A stretch of DNA of 43,206 nucleotides from a virus: positions 1 through 43,206 of the IMG/VR virus record IMGVR_UViG_3300025000_000194, one strand, 5' to 3'. The notes beneath the pieces were generated by a model. It saw only the letters and a list, made by a program, of their open reading frames with translations. It was not told the origin of the DNA and made no database searches. Below are positions 11,877 through 21,353 of the stretch, in pieces. The translations under genes and the position numbers were made by a program. Every line of letters begins with the position of its first letter. Position 1 is the stretch's first letter.

Positions 11877-14504
11877 ATGGGAAATACACATTTTCTTTCA
11901 AATGTAAATACCCCAAAATTACAACTTACTTCTGCTTCGACTGACCCTACAGCAGAAGGAGAAGTAACATACGTAAACGGAACTGGGTTCCGTGCGTATG
12001 GTGAGACTGGAGTATTTACCATTCCAACTTCAAGTGGTGGTGGTAGTGGAGTTGGTGATCTCGATGGGGTTTATAGTAACGGCCAATCAATTACGATTGA
12101 TGAAGGGCCGATTACTCTCACGGATGCCACAACGGGTGCGTTAAATACGTTAGCTTTTGTTAAAAGTGGTGCAGGTACTGGAAATATTATTGATGCCGTT
12201 GTAAACACTACCTTCACTGGCAATGTTATTGATATTGATTTGAATGCTGGTGTTGGTTCTAAGGCTATTTACCTTGATGGTGGTGGGGGGACACGTACTG
12301 CTGACATTTTTGATATAAAATTCGATGGTGATGGGAATGCAGATGCTATGTATGTAGCCTCTACAAACACTGGTAGTGGTTCAGTCCTTGATATTGACAT
12401 GAATGGTACTCTAATGGGTGAAGTTATTAATATCGACATGAATGCCGCTGTCGGAGCTAAGGCAATCTATTTAGATTGTGGAGCTGGTACTCGTACAGCA
12501 GATTTAATTGATATAAAATTCGATGGTGACGGGAATACCGATGTCTTATCAGTTGTCTCTACAAACACAGGGTCTGGTTCTGTGGTTGATATTAATATGG
12601 ATGGCACCCTTACAGGTGAAGTTGTCAATATTGATATGAATGCCGCAGTAGGAGCCAAGGCGATCTACATTGACAACGGAGCTGGTACTCGTACTGCTGA
12701 TTTGATCGAAGTAAAACATGATGGTGATGGCAATACGGATGTATTTTATGTTGTTGCTACAAACACAGGCACTGGAGCCATTTTTGATATTGATATGAAT
12801 GGTAATGGTTCAGGTGCTGGCGTATTTAATATTGATATGGATGCTGCGTTGGGTGCAGAAGTTATGAATATTGACGCTGGTGCTGGTATAAGGACTGCAA
12901 ATCTATTCGCAATCACTCATGATGGTGCTGGTAATGTCGATGTTTTCCAAATTGACGATTCAAATACAGGTTCAGGTTCTGTATTTGATATCAATATGAC
13001 TGGAGCTACGGCAACTGGTGCTGTAATGAATGTTGATATGGATGCTGCAGTTGCTAGACCTTTTCTAACTTTGGATTATGGTGCTGGTACTCGTACCGAA
13101 GATATGTGTCAAGTCACTTTTGATGGTGATGGTACTGCTCCATTCTGGGATATTAACATCACAAATACAGGGGCAGGAGGCACTTCGGATTATTGGGATA
13201 TTGATGTAACCAGTGTTTTTACTGGTTCAATTCTTGATGTTACTTATGGTGCTGGTGGTACTGCTACGGCGGCTACTATTAGTCTTGATATGACAGTAGC
13301 GGTTGCGGCTCCTTCGTTGGCAATCACATTGGCTGGCGCTCGAACAGATGACTGTATCCAAATTGACGATGCCTCAACAGGTGCTGGCGCTAGGTCGATT
13401 TTCGACATTAATACAACCGGAACCGGTACATATGCAGTTTTGGATATTAGTCAAGGGAATACAGCTGTTAATGTTTCTCCAATAGTTATCACACGTGGTA
13501 GTGGGGCAAATGCCGCTGCTGCAATCTTGGTAAATGATGCAGGAACGAGTTCTGCTGGTGTAATTGACATCAATGTATCTGGTATTGCTACGACTGCTCA
13601 TGTGCTTGACATTACTTATTCTGCGGCGGCTACTAACGATGCTATTGCTATTACTATGGCTGATAATGTGGCTGGGTCTGCATTAACAATCGATGCCGCA
13701 GGTACAAGAACGGATGACGTTATTAAGCTTGAAATCACGGATGCTGGCGCTGCAATGGTATTCGATGTAAACATCGATGCCGCAGGTTCTGGTAATTTCA
13801 TGGATGTAACCTATGCTACTGACGCTCATACAGGTAATGCGTTTGATATCAATATGGGTACAAACGTTGCTGGTATGGCCATTTCTGTTGATTCTGCTGC
13901 TACTGGTACTTCCGATGAAGGTTCAGCCCTTAACGTTACACATAGTGGTAATTTAGCTGCTGGAGCTGATTTAATTAGACTTGATTCTACTGGTTCTCCT
14001 TCTTCTACTTCAAATTTGCTTTCAGTTATACAAAGGACTGGAGCTGGAACAGCTGGAGCTTATGCTGTTCATATTTCTGCTACTGGAGCAAATGTAGAAG
14101 CTCTTAAGGTGGATGATGGTATGGTTGTTGTTGATGAAGGATTACAGGTTGGGACATACGCTGCAACATCTACTAATGATGGATTGACAACAGGTTTGAT
14201 TCCATCTGGGACTTCAATGGTTATTGTTACATCAGGTGGTTCCGCAAATGATATCGTAACGTTACCTACAGCTGTTGTTGGGCATGTAATCAGATTATAT
14301 ATTGGGGCGACAGGGTGTGAGGTTAGGACGCCAGCTGCAAGTAATAACACAATCAATGGTGTCGATTGTGATGGTGCTAATGAAGCTGCAATCCCTGCAA
14401 CGACTCTTTGTACATTTACTTGTGTGGCTACAGCTACATGGATACTTGAAGCTGTCGATGAATTAGGTGCAGTTATCACGGCTATAGTTCCGGATGCTGT
14501 TTAA
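11877..14504 (+). CDS. Repeat-built head fibre-like structural protein
   Basis: The 875-residue protein follows the coat gene. Most of it consists of units of about 66 residues such as DIDMNGTLTGEVVNIDMNAA followed by VGAKAIYLD, GAGTRTADLI and FDGDGN, decaying towards the C-terminus into shorter DI/DA strands. Such strands usually stack into a beta-helix or fibre. The last 120 residues form a globular part (VIRLYIGATGCEV, with several Cys). I place the start at ATG 11877, because a T-rich leader like those of the neighbours precedes it; the TTG at 11850 is less likely. Probably a head fibre or decoration. Confidence 0.7.
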   Translation: MGNTHFLSNVNTPKLQLTSASTDPTAEGEVTYVNGTGFRAYGETGVFTIPTSSGGGSGVGDLDGVYSNGQSITIDEGPITLTDATTGALNTLAFVKSGAGTGNIIDAVVNTTFTGNVIDIDLNAGVGSKAIYLDGGGGTRTADIFDIKFDGDGNADAMYVASTNTGSGSVLDIDMNGTLMGEVINIDMNAAVGAKAIYLDCGAGTRTADLIDIKFDGDGNTDVLSVVSTNTGSGSVVDINMDGTLTGEVVNIDMNAAVGAKAIYIDNGAGTRTADLIEVKHDGDGNTDVFYVVATNTGTGAIFDIDMNGNGSGAGVFNIDMDAALGAEVMNIDAGAGIRTANLFAITHDGAGNVDVFQIDDSNTGSGSVFDINMTGATATGAVMNVDMDAAVARPFLTLDYGAGTRTEDMCQVTFDGDGTAPFWDINITNTGAGGTSDYWDIDVTSVFTGSILDVTYGAGGTATAATISLDMTVAVAAPSLAITLAGARTDDCIQIDDASTGAGARSIFDINTTGTGTYAVLDISQGNTAVNVSPIVITRGSGANAAAAILVNDAGTSSAGVIDINVSGIATTAHVLDITYSAAATNDAIAITMADNVAGSALTIDAAGTRTDDVIKLEITDAGAAMVFDVNIDAAGSGNFMDVTYATDAHTGNAFDINMGTNVAGMAISVDSAATGTSDEGSALNVTHSGNLAAGADLIRLDSTGSPSSTSNLLSVIQRTGAGTAGAYAVHISATGANVEALKVDDGMVVVDEGLQVGTYAATSTNDGLTTGLIPSGTSMVIVTSGGSANDIVTLPTAVVGHVIRLYIGATGCEVRTPAASNNTINGVDCDGANEAAIPATTLCTFTCVATATWILEAVDELGAVITAIVPDAV

Positions 14505-14545
14505 TCAGATTTAATTAACTTTTTATTTTTTAACCCTTTTATCCT

Positions 14546-14794
14546 ATGACCGACGACTTAAAGTCTAAACTCGAAGCACGCAAAAGTGCAGTTGAGAAAG
14601 AATTTGAGACGCTAACAGAGAAAGATAAAACTCTCTCTGAGCAGATCAAATTAGCTCAACAGCAACGTTCAGCTATCCGAGACAGACAATTACAGTTAAG
14701 AGGTGAGTTTAAACAGTTGGGTGAACTTCTCCTAGATGGAGAAGAAAAGAAAGCAATCCCAGTTGAAACTGCGGTTGTGAAATCTAAAAAATAG
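14546..14794 (+). CDS. Small coiled-coil protein (82 aa)
   Basis: Almost entirely helical and charged: KLEARKSAVEKEFETLTEKD then LSEQIKLAQQQRSAIRDRQL. The heptad pattern indicates a parallel coiled coil. The family is common in metagenomic phages after coat genes. It may act as an assembly chaperone or small virion part. Confidence 0.65.
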   Translation: MTDDLKSKLEARKSAVEKEFETLTEKDKTLSEQIKLAQQQRSAIRDRQLQLRGEFKQLGELLLDGEEKKAIPVETAVVKSKK

Positions 14795-14801
14795 GTTTCC
14801 A

Positions 14802-14825
14802 CTCCCCCTGATTTTTCATGGGGAG
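14802..14825 (+). terminator. Hairpin between 14794 and 14854
   Basis: CTCCCC (14802-14807) pairs with GGGGAG (14820-14825) around a 12-base loop. A T-rich run follows about ten bases later, so termination would be partial at best. Confidence 0.4.
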
Positions 14826-14853
14826 AATGAAGTTTATTTTTTAAAAAATCATT

Positions 14854-15216
14854 ATGTTCATCAAGAATCCTACGGGAACTGCATCGATTAAAGGTTTTAA
14901 TTATAGAACTAATTTAATGAATGTCGGGTGTGGTGAGGTCGTAGAAGTAAACGAAGAAATGGGTAAAGCTTTATTACAAACTTTTGGGTTTCTTCTTGAA
15001 GTAAAATCGGCTGAAAGCAGCAAAGTTAAGTCTGTATCTGTACCAGAACCTGAAACAGAAGTTCTGAAACAAGAACAATCTGATTTAGAAACCGGAGAAG
15101 AATTACCGACTAATTTCATGCAACTTAAAGCTTATGCAAAAAGTAAAGGGATGGATGTTACTAAGGAAACTAAAAAAGAAGAAATTATTAAGGCATTACA
15201 GGCCTTATCAAAATAG
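14854..15216 (+). CDS. Virion-associated protein with HeH/SAP-like C-terminus
   Basis: The protein has 120 residues. The N-terminal half (FIKNPTGTASIKGFNY, then GCGEVVEVNEEMGKALLQTF) is a compact beta-alpha domain found in phage head regions. An acidic Pro/Glu linker leads to the C-terminal motif MQLKAYAKSKGMDVTKETKK with EEIIKALQAL. That is a helix-extended-loop-helix (HeH/SAP-like) element often seen in head proteins and transcription-related factors. It may bind nucleic acid or tether the protein. Confidence 0.6.
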   Translation: MFIKNPTGTASIKGFNYRTNLMNVGCGEVVEVNEEMGKALLQTFGFLLEVKSAESSKVKSVSVPEPETEVLKQEQSDLETGEELPTNFMQLKAYAKSKGMDVTKETKKEEIIKALQALSK

Positions 15217-15242
15217 ATTTTTATATCATAAAATAACTCTGT

Positions 15243-17021
15243 ATGGCAACGAACGTTCGAACGGAATCAGAGGACAACATCTTTGTTTATGACCCTTCTA
15301 AGGTTGGGTATGAGACAACGATGTTAAGCGCATTATCTGGTACACCAGCGATTAGCTCATCTAAATTAAGATTGACTTCGGCTGGTGTCCAAACATGGGA
15401 TGATTTTCAATTTGGAAAACTCACCATGGTTTTGAATATCCCAACCACTCCAAGCGGGACTGAAGCTAAAAAATGGGGATTTGTTTCAAGTGGATTTACT
15501 ACTCGCGGGTCTTCATACTTTGAAATTGCTGCGACTGTTTTCACTTGTGTTTCCTATGATGATAACGGGACAGCAACGACAACCACTGTGACTTGGGTAT
15601 CAGGATGGGAAAATGCAGCAACTGAATATAGGATCGAATGGACTCCTATGAATGTTAAATTTTTTATTGCTGATACTTGCGTCGCTTCTCATTCTGTATC
15701 TGCTGGTCATCATGTTGGGATTACACCACAATCTGTTTATATCTCAAATTCAGATGCAGATAATGTTGATTTGAGTTATTTTGTTTTGACTGATCTAGGA
15801 AAACATATTAAAGCAGGTCAGAAAATAGATGTTGAAATTTCAACTGGTACTGGTGCTACAGATTTGGGAAAAGCAGAAGATGCCGTACATAGTAGTGGAG
15901 ATGTTGGAGTTATGAGTCTTACGGTGCGTCAAAATACGGCAGTCGCACTTGGGACAACTGATGGAGACTATCAGCCGTTAATTACCGATACGAATGGTCG
16001 GTTACATGTACTAGATCAAAATTCGTCTTCAATTAAAACATCTGTTGAACTTATAGATGACGCAGTAGCGACACTTGGGACAACAACTTATTTAGAAGCT
16101 ACAACTAAAGGTTTAATTATTGGAGCAGTTAGAAATGATACATTGGATTCTTTAGCGAATACCACGAATGAAATAACCCCATTGCAAGTTAATTCCGTAG
16201 GTGCTTTATATGTTGATGTAACCAATATTATCCCTGGGACAGCTTCGGATTCTTTAGGGAAGGCAGAAGATGCTGTGCATGGTAGTGGAGATGTTGGGGT
16301 TATGGGACTTACAGTACGTCAAGACACGGCCGCTGCACTTGGGACAACTGACGGAGATTATCAACCATTAATTACTAACGATACTGGCCGTTTGCATGTT
16401 AGGGATGAATATAGCCTTGCTATTAAAGATACATTAGAATATATCGATGATGTTGTTTATATTGACGATGCAGATTGGACAGATTCAACATCTAAACATG
16501 TTTTAGTTGGTGGTCTTTATCAATCATCTCCGCAAACCGTAACTGATGGAGACGTTGCACCTTTTGAAATCGATGTAAATGGTAGATTAATAACTAACTT
16601 AGGGACTAAACTTGACGGTGTTAATGATGAGGTTGCATCAATTCCAAGACCTTCTGCTGCTACAACGAATGCCTTGAGTAATGATACTTCTGCGGCTTTA
16701 GAGGCAAGTACTATTTCTAGTGCTGCGGCTGCTAATTTTTATAAAGCTTATGGGTTTATTGATTCTACGGCTGCTTCCGGAACTTATTTTATTTTAACTT
16801 TAAATGCGGCAAGTGTCCCTGGAAATGGTGCAGTGACTCATTTGATTGCTCCTGTTCCAGTAGTTCACACAACTGGAACTCCTTCTACATTCAATATAAG
16901 AACTGACGGGGACATTCCCGTGGCGGCTTCAACTGGCATTGTTTTAGTATGTTCAACAACGAATGTAACTCTAACAATCGCAGGTAGTATCATGTTTTCG
17001 ACTTCTGAATTTAAAGCTTAA
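15243..17021 (+). CDS. Large beta-rich structural protein (592 aa)
   Basis: The N-terminal 190 residues form a lectin-like beta region (LSALSGTPAISSSKLRLTS, then WGFVSSGFTTRGSSYFEI and VYISNSDADNVDLSYFVL). Two copies of a motif follow: LGKAEDAVH, GDVGVM, LTVRQ and LGTTDGDYQPLIT with GRLHV. This motif recurs in structural proteins of many environmental phages. The C-terminus has a beta-sandwich (YKAYGFIDSTAASGTYFILT). It is probably a surface fibre or adhesin. No enzymatic residues are apparent. Confidence 0.65.
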   Translation: MATNVRTESEDNIFVYDPSKVGYETTMLSALSGTPAISSSKLRLTSAGVQTWDDFQFGKLTMVLNIPTTPSGTEAKKWGFVSSGFTTRGSSYFEIAATVFTCVSYDDNGTATTTTVTWVSGWENAATEYRIEWTPMNVKFFIADTCVASHSVSAGHHVGITPQSVYISNSDADNVDLSYFVLTDLGKHIKAGQKIDVEISTGTGATDLGKAEDAVHSSGDVGVMSLTVRQNTAVALGTTDGDYQPLITDTNGRLHVLDQNSSSIKTSVELIDDAVATLGTTTYLEATTKGLIIGAVRNDTLDSLANTTNEITPLQVNSVGALYVDVTNIIPGTASDSLGKAEDAVHGSGDVGVMGLTVRQDTAAALGTTDGDYQPLITNDTGRLHVRDEYSLAIKDTLEYIDDVVYIDDADWTDSTSKHVLVGGLYQSSPQTVTDGDVAPFEIDVNGRLITNLGTKLDGVNDEVASIPRPSAATTNALSNDTSAALEASTISSAAAANFYKAYGFIDSTAASGTYFILTLNAASVPGNGAVTHLIAPVPVVHTTGTPSTFNIRTDGDIPVAASTGIVLVCSTTNVTLTIAGSIMFSTSEFKA

Positions 17022-17039
17022 TTCTTAAAAATTTAATAT

Positions 17040-17480
17040 ATGCACGGACAAACAGGATTAATTATAAAACCTACAGATACAAGGCTAACATCTAAAGCCT
17101 ATGCAGATTTAACAGGGTTTGATACTGCAACGGCGTTTACCGTCACAGGAGTTGTTGAAGTATTGGTTTATGCAGTAGTTGGGGCAACAGCAATTCAATC
17201 TACATCAGGCACTACAACCTTAGAAGTTGGAGTCTCTGGTAGTACTGCGCTTTTAATAGCTCAAACAACTATCGACAATTCTGATTTTGGAGCTAATACG
17301 GTCTGGATTGACAACAATCCGGATGTTACTTATAAAGCAAAACCAACAACAAAATATATTCTTGGGAATGGGAATGATATTGTTTTGACTCGTAGCGCGG
17401 ATGACATCACCCAAGGAACATTGACTATTTATGTTGAATGGATTCCTAAATCTAGCGACGGCAATGTTGTCGCTGCTTAA
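17040..17480 (+). CDS. Hypothetical beta-rich structural protein (146 aa)
   Basis: The product is all beta, with the strands EVLVYAVVGATAIQ, TLEVGVSGSTALLI and TLTIYVEWIPKS. It lies in a run of virion genes with 18-26 bp gaps and the T-rich late leader. A small head or fibre subunit is likely; no specific family is recognised. Confidence 0.6.
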   Translation: MHGQTGLIIKPTDTRLTSKAYADLTGFDTATAFTVTGVVEVLVYAVVGATAIQSTSGTTTLEVGVSGSTALLIAQTTIDNSDFGANTVWIDNNPDVTYKAKPTTKYILGNGNDIVLTRSADDITQGTLTIYVEWIPKSSDGNVVAA

Positions 17481-17505
17481 TTTTATTTTTTAATTTTTAT
17501 AATTT

Positions 17506-17754
17506 ATGACAGCAACATTCACAATTCTCAATGGAGAACATAATAATCAAGAAACTTTTCAGGTAAGTGGAGTTAGTAAGAACAAAAAGAAACTATGGGT
17601 TAAACTAGAAACTGATCGGAACGGAGGCCATAGCATCGATCAATATTATGAATTGGAACATTTTCAACAAAATACAGAAGAAGATAAAACCATAGAAAAT
17701 TCTGTATTGCAGAATATGGCTAATGAATGGGAACAAAACAATTTTCCTTTATAA
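17506..17754 (+). CDS. Hypothetical small structural protein (82 aa)
   Basis: An N-terminal beta hairpin (FTILNGEHNNQETFQVSG) and a second one (KKKLWVKLETDRNGG) are followed by an acidic helical tail. It lies in the virion gene run and has a late-type leader. No family is recognised. Confidence 0.55.
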   Translation: MTATFTILNGEHNNQETFQVSGVSKNKKKLWVKLETDRNGGHSIDQYYELEHFQQNTEEDKTIENSVLQNMANEWEQNNFPL

Positions 17755-17763
17755 TTTCAAAAT

Positions 17764-18498
17764 ATGCCTAGAACTACAGCATCAAATCGCATTATTACAA
17801 GAAACCAGTCTTATTCTTTATTTACAACTGTTAATACATCATATTTAAAGACTAATTATGCAATAAACCCTAGCAATACTATTTTTTCAATCGGTATATG
17901 GGTTTTATTGAGGGCTAGTGTTAATTTGCCGACTTTATTGGCTCAATTATCAGGCAGCGGCACTGGTAGAGCTTATTTATATTGGCCAACAGTTCCAGGT
18001 GTTATCACTACAGTATTAGACGGTACAGCGATTGCAGGAACAAAGAAATTTACGCAAAATAAGTGGTATTTCATTGGTATCTCATCTAATTTTAATATTC
18101 CAAATGTAAGTGTTTATTATGGAGAAAATGGAGCAATCACTCAAGATATTAACGCACCTGTAGCACCTTCTTCAAATGACGGTAATTTGATTATTTTAAA
18201 TAATCGAATTTTATCAAATAAGTTAGATGGGTTCACAACGGAATATCGTATATTTACAGGAGTTGCATTTTCCGCGGCTGAATGGCTTTCTTATTATCGA
18301 GACAATTCTTTTAGCCGTACTGGTTTACAACAAGAATTATTATTTAGTGAAGGGACAGGGACTACAGTTGCAGATACTTCGGGGAATGGAATGAATGCAA
18401 CTTTTAATAATACTCCACAATGGTCAGGAGTAACATTTAGTAAATTAAAAACGGCTGCAGTCGGGAGAACTAATGCAGTTGGTAGAGTAACAGTTTAA
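17764..18498 (+). CDS. LamG/concanavalin-like structural protein
   Basis: The 244-residue protein has the order of strands of a LamG-type jelly roll: FSIGIWVLLRAS, YLYWPTVPGVITTVLDG, KWYFIGISSNF, NLIILNNRILSNKLDGFTTE and the closing YRIFTGVAFSAAEW. It ends in LLFSEGTGTTVADTSGNG, a motif often seen in such domains. They bind carbohydrate or protein ligands on virion surfaces. It is likely a minor fibre or adhesin. Confidence 0.65.
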   Translation: MPRTTASNRIITRNQSYSLFTTVNTSYLKTNYAINPSNTIFSIGIWVLLRASVNLPTLLAQLSGSGTGRAYLYWPTVPGVITTVLDGTAIAGTKKFTQNKWYFIGISSNFNIPNVSVYYGENGAITQDINAPVAPSSNDGNLIILNNRILSNKLDGFTTEYRIFTGVAFSAAEWLSYYRDNSFSRTGLQQELLFSEGTGTTVADTSGNGMNATFNNTPQWSGVTFSKLKTAAVGRTNAVGRVTV

Positions 18499-18517
18499 AT
18501 TTATAATTTCATAAAAT

Positions 18518-19906
18518 ATGGCAACTGAAAAGCCACAAATACTACAGGTAAAACATAACATCGTTAGGGTTGATTTACCTTTTATTGAGGAATCTGATAG
18601 AACTTATTTAACAGCTGATGTTGCCGCAGCTGGTGTAACCTTAACAGTTTTAGATAATACAGGATTGGCTAACAATGATTATCTCCCAATCGGGTATCCT
18701 GGTGATGAAAAAACAGAAATCGTTAAAATAGGCGCTGCGGTAACTAGAGGAACCTCAATAACTGTTGGAGCGTTAGTTTTTGCTCATTCTAAAAAAGAAC
18801 CAGTATCACTAATAAGATATAACCAGGTTGCTTTATATGGGCATGCAACATCAACATCAACATCACCAACTGCGATTGGTTCAGCGGTAGATTTGGATGT
18901 TTCCCGTGGATTTAATGATATTGTGGCAAGTACGACCTATGCTTACTATTACGCAAGATATTATAATGCTCAAACAACAACTTATTCTCAATATTCTACC
19001 GCAGTTGCCGCTACAGGACTAGGGAGGAATACAGCGCGTAAAATGATGGATTATGCCTTAAAAGAGACAAATACTAAACTTGAAAGCTTCGAAGGGTTGA
19101 CAAGAGATTATTTAATGGAATGCTTAAATGATTGGCAGGATGAAGTATCTTTACAGAAACGTAAATGGAGTTGGCTTAAAACTAATAATGAAGCTTCGTC
19201 AATTACCTTAGTCCAAGATCAACAAGAATATACACTACCAACGGATATCCAAAACAACGATTCAAATGAGTCGATTGATCTATTGAGAATTGGTACACAG
19301 ACAACATTAAAATATTTATCACCTGATGACTTCTTGGTTAAAGTAGGTGATTCAGGAAAGACTTTCTTAGCATCAGATGTGGCCTTGGCTGCTACAACAA
19401 TTACGGTTGATAATGATAACGATTTAACGGATAGTGGATCAATAAATATTCAAGGAGATGAAATTGAATATACTTCTAAGAGTGCTAACGTCTTATCAGG
19501 AGTAACTGGGATAACTGCAACACATACTACAGATGACGAGGTATGGCAAGGCGCTGATACTGGACTCCCTATTTATTATACAATTCGTGGTGGGAAATTA
19601 CATGTTTGGCCACTACCAAACAGTAGCTATGCAGGGATGAGTATTTATATGGATTATTATTCCACGATTACTGATTTGACTGAAGATGCCTCAACTACAT
19701 CTGTTCCGTTTTACAATTCAGCACATTATTATTTAATGTGGAAGATAGAGATTAAAAAAGGTGATCCAAATAAAATGGCTGATAATTATGAAGCTAGGTT
19801 TAGACAAATTCTCAAAGAAGGGTTAGCTAAAGAAACTCCTTCACAACAAAGAAATTTCAGACCATCAGATTCAAATACTAATATTACTTCTTATTACGAT
19901 GACTAG
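18518..19906 (+). CDS. Head-tail adaptor-like protein with inserted beta domains
   Basis: The protein has 462 residues. The N-terminal third is Ig- or Fn3-like (AAAGVTLTVLDNTGLANNDY, PTAIGSAVDLD). The middle holds ARKMMDYALKETNTKLESFE and then YLMECLNDWQDEV, with KRKWSWL and QDQQEYTLPTD. This resembles the helical core of adaptor/gatekeeper (T7 gp11-like) proteins below the portal. A second small beta domain (TITVDNDNDLTDSGSINIQG) is inserted before LHVWPLPNSSYAG. It overlaps the next gene by 8 bp. Confidence 0.65.
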   Translation: MATEKPQILQVKHNIVRVDLPFIEESDRTYLTADVAAAGVTLTVLDNTGLANNDYLPIGYPGDEKTEIVKIGAAVTRGTSITVGALVFAHSKKEPVSLIRYNQVALYGHATSTSTSPTAIGSAVDLDVSRGFNDIVASTTYAYYYARYYNAQTTTYSQYSTAVAATGLGRNTARKMMDYALKETNTKLESFEGLTRDYLMECLNDWQDEVSLQKRKWSWLKTNNEASSITLVQDQQEYTLPTDIQNNDSNESIDLLRIGTQTTLKYLSPDDFLVKVGDSGKTFLASDVALAATTITVDNDNDLTDSGSINIQGDEIEYTSKSANVLSGVTGITATHTTDDEVWQGADTGLPIYYTIRGGKLHVWPLPNSSYAGMSIYMDYYSTITDLTEDASTTSVPFYNSAHYYLMWKIEIKKGDPNKMADNYEARFRQILKEGLAKETPSQQRNFRPSDSNTNITSYYDD

Positions 19907-21353
19907 AATACCCTTTATCGAGTTTAGTGGTGGTATGCAACGAAGAACATCTCGTCTGCTTAAACGTGACAATGAATGTGATATAATTGTAAACTTCCAT
20001 GGTGATAAAATTGGTGCTAGAACAAAACGTTTAGGGTATTCTCAAGTTGGAGACACACTACAAGCTAATAAATCTGTTCTTGGCCAGCATGGATATTACG
20101 TAAAAGCTGGTACGGATTATCATTTAGCAACAATAAATAATTCTGCTGCAACTCAGTCAGTATTAAAATATAATAATGCGGGGACTTGGACAGATATTAC
20201 TGGTGCAACAACATTACCAGCCAGCGTTAAGTCAGAATTTGCTACGTTCATTGATTATGCTTTTATAGTTGGCGGTAGAACGATGACAACTGGGTCTTTG
20301 ACTGGTACTACCTATTCGACTACAACTAATGTCACAAACGCACCTAAAGCCAAATATTGCATAGTCTATAAAGACAGGCTTTATTTATTAAATTGCAATA
20401 CTGCGGCAACTAATTTCCCCTCAAGATTCTATTATTCTTCTTTACCAACCGGGGCGCCATTGGCTATCACTTGGAATGTCACCGAAGGTACTGGAGATTA
20501 TGAGGCTGTTGATGAAGATGATGGAGAAGAATTAATGGGTGGGACTGTAAACGGTAATAATTTGATTTTGTTTAAAGAAACATCCATGCACGCATGGAAT
20601 AATTCCGCATTGTGGCAAATTGACGCTGTTGGATGTGCATCTCATCGATCAATTCAGACAGTCGGTGCAATAACTTATTTTCTTGGTCAGACGGATGAGG
20701 GTTATAGTTTGCGTGTTTATGCTGGCGGTATTTCAAAGCCTATTTCTGGACGTATACAGGATATATTTGATGGGTTAACTTATGCTCAAGCATCTGGATC
20801 ATTTTCGGCACATGATTCAGATCATTATTATCTTTATGTTGGGGATTTAACAATCGATGGGGAAACGTTTACAAATTGTGAAGTGGTTTACAAATTTTCA
20901 ACAGGAGAATTCTGGATTAATTCATTTTATGATAATTTTACCTGTTATACTTCTATGCGTAGTTCAAATTTGCGTAGGATTTATGCAGGATGTGCAGATG
21001 GAGAAATTATGCAACGTGCACGCACAAGAGATGCAGTTTATTCAGATGATACTTTTGCAATCAATGGTTATTTAAAAACTCGTAGATATGATTTACAATT
21101 ACCTGAACAGCAAAAAGGTATTAGTAAAATTCATGTTTTATGTGATGAACCACAGGGGATGCTAGTTAATGTTAAGTTAGATAATCAAAATAGGATTGAA
21201 AAAGGGAGGAAAGTTTATAAGGAAGTTAGTTCTTTTGATATGAATGCGACTCCTGGATATGATTTCCAGGTAGAAATTTCAGAAAGTTCAACGAATCCAC
21301 CATGCTCATTCTTGGGTTTTGTTGTAGAACTTAAACAAGAAAGTAAAAAATGA
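19899..21353 (+). CDS. Tail nozzle or DNA-stabilisation-like protein
   Basis: The protein has 484 residues. It begins IPFIEFSGGMQRRTSRLLKR and continues GARTKRLGYSQVGD, features common to the beta-propeller stabilisation/nozzle proteins of podoviruses (P22 gp10 and related). The middle has YCIVYKDRLYLLN and NNLILFKETSMHAW. It would close the end of the short tail. It overlaps both neighbours (8 bp and ATGA), consistent with co-translation of a tail module. Confidence 0.7.
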   Translation: MTRIPFIEFSGGMQRRTSRLLKRDNECDIIVNFHGDKIGARTKRLGYSQVGDTLQANKSVLGQHGYYVKAGTDYHLATINNSAATQSVLKYNNAGTWTDITGATTLPASVKSEFATFIDYAFIVGGRTMTTGSLTGTTYSTTTNVTNAPKAKYCIVYKDRLYLLNCNTAATNFPSRFYYSSLPTGAPLAITWNVTEGTGDYEAVDEDDGEELMGGTVNGNNLILFKETSMHAWNNSALWQIDAVGCASHRSIQTVGAITYFLGQTDEGYSLRVYAGGISKPISGRIQDIFDGLTYAQASGSFSAHDSDHYYLYVGDLTIDGETFTNCEVVYKFSTGEFWINSFYDNFTCYTSMRSSNLRRIYAGCADGEIMQRARTRDAVYSDDTFAINGYLKTRRYDLQLPEQQKGISKIHVLCDEPQGMLVNVKLDNQNRIEKGRKVYKEVSSFDMNATPGYDFQVEISESSTNPPCSFLGFVVELKQESKK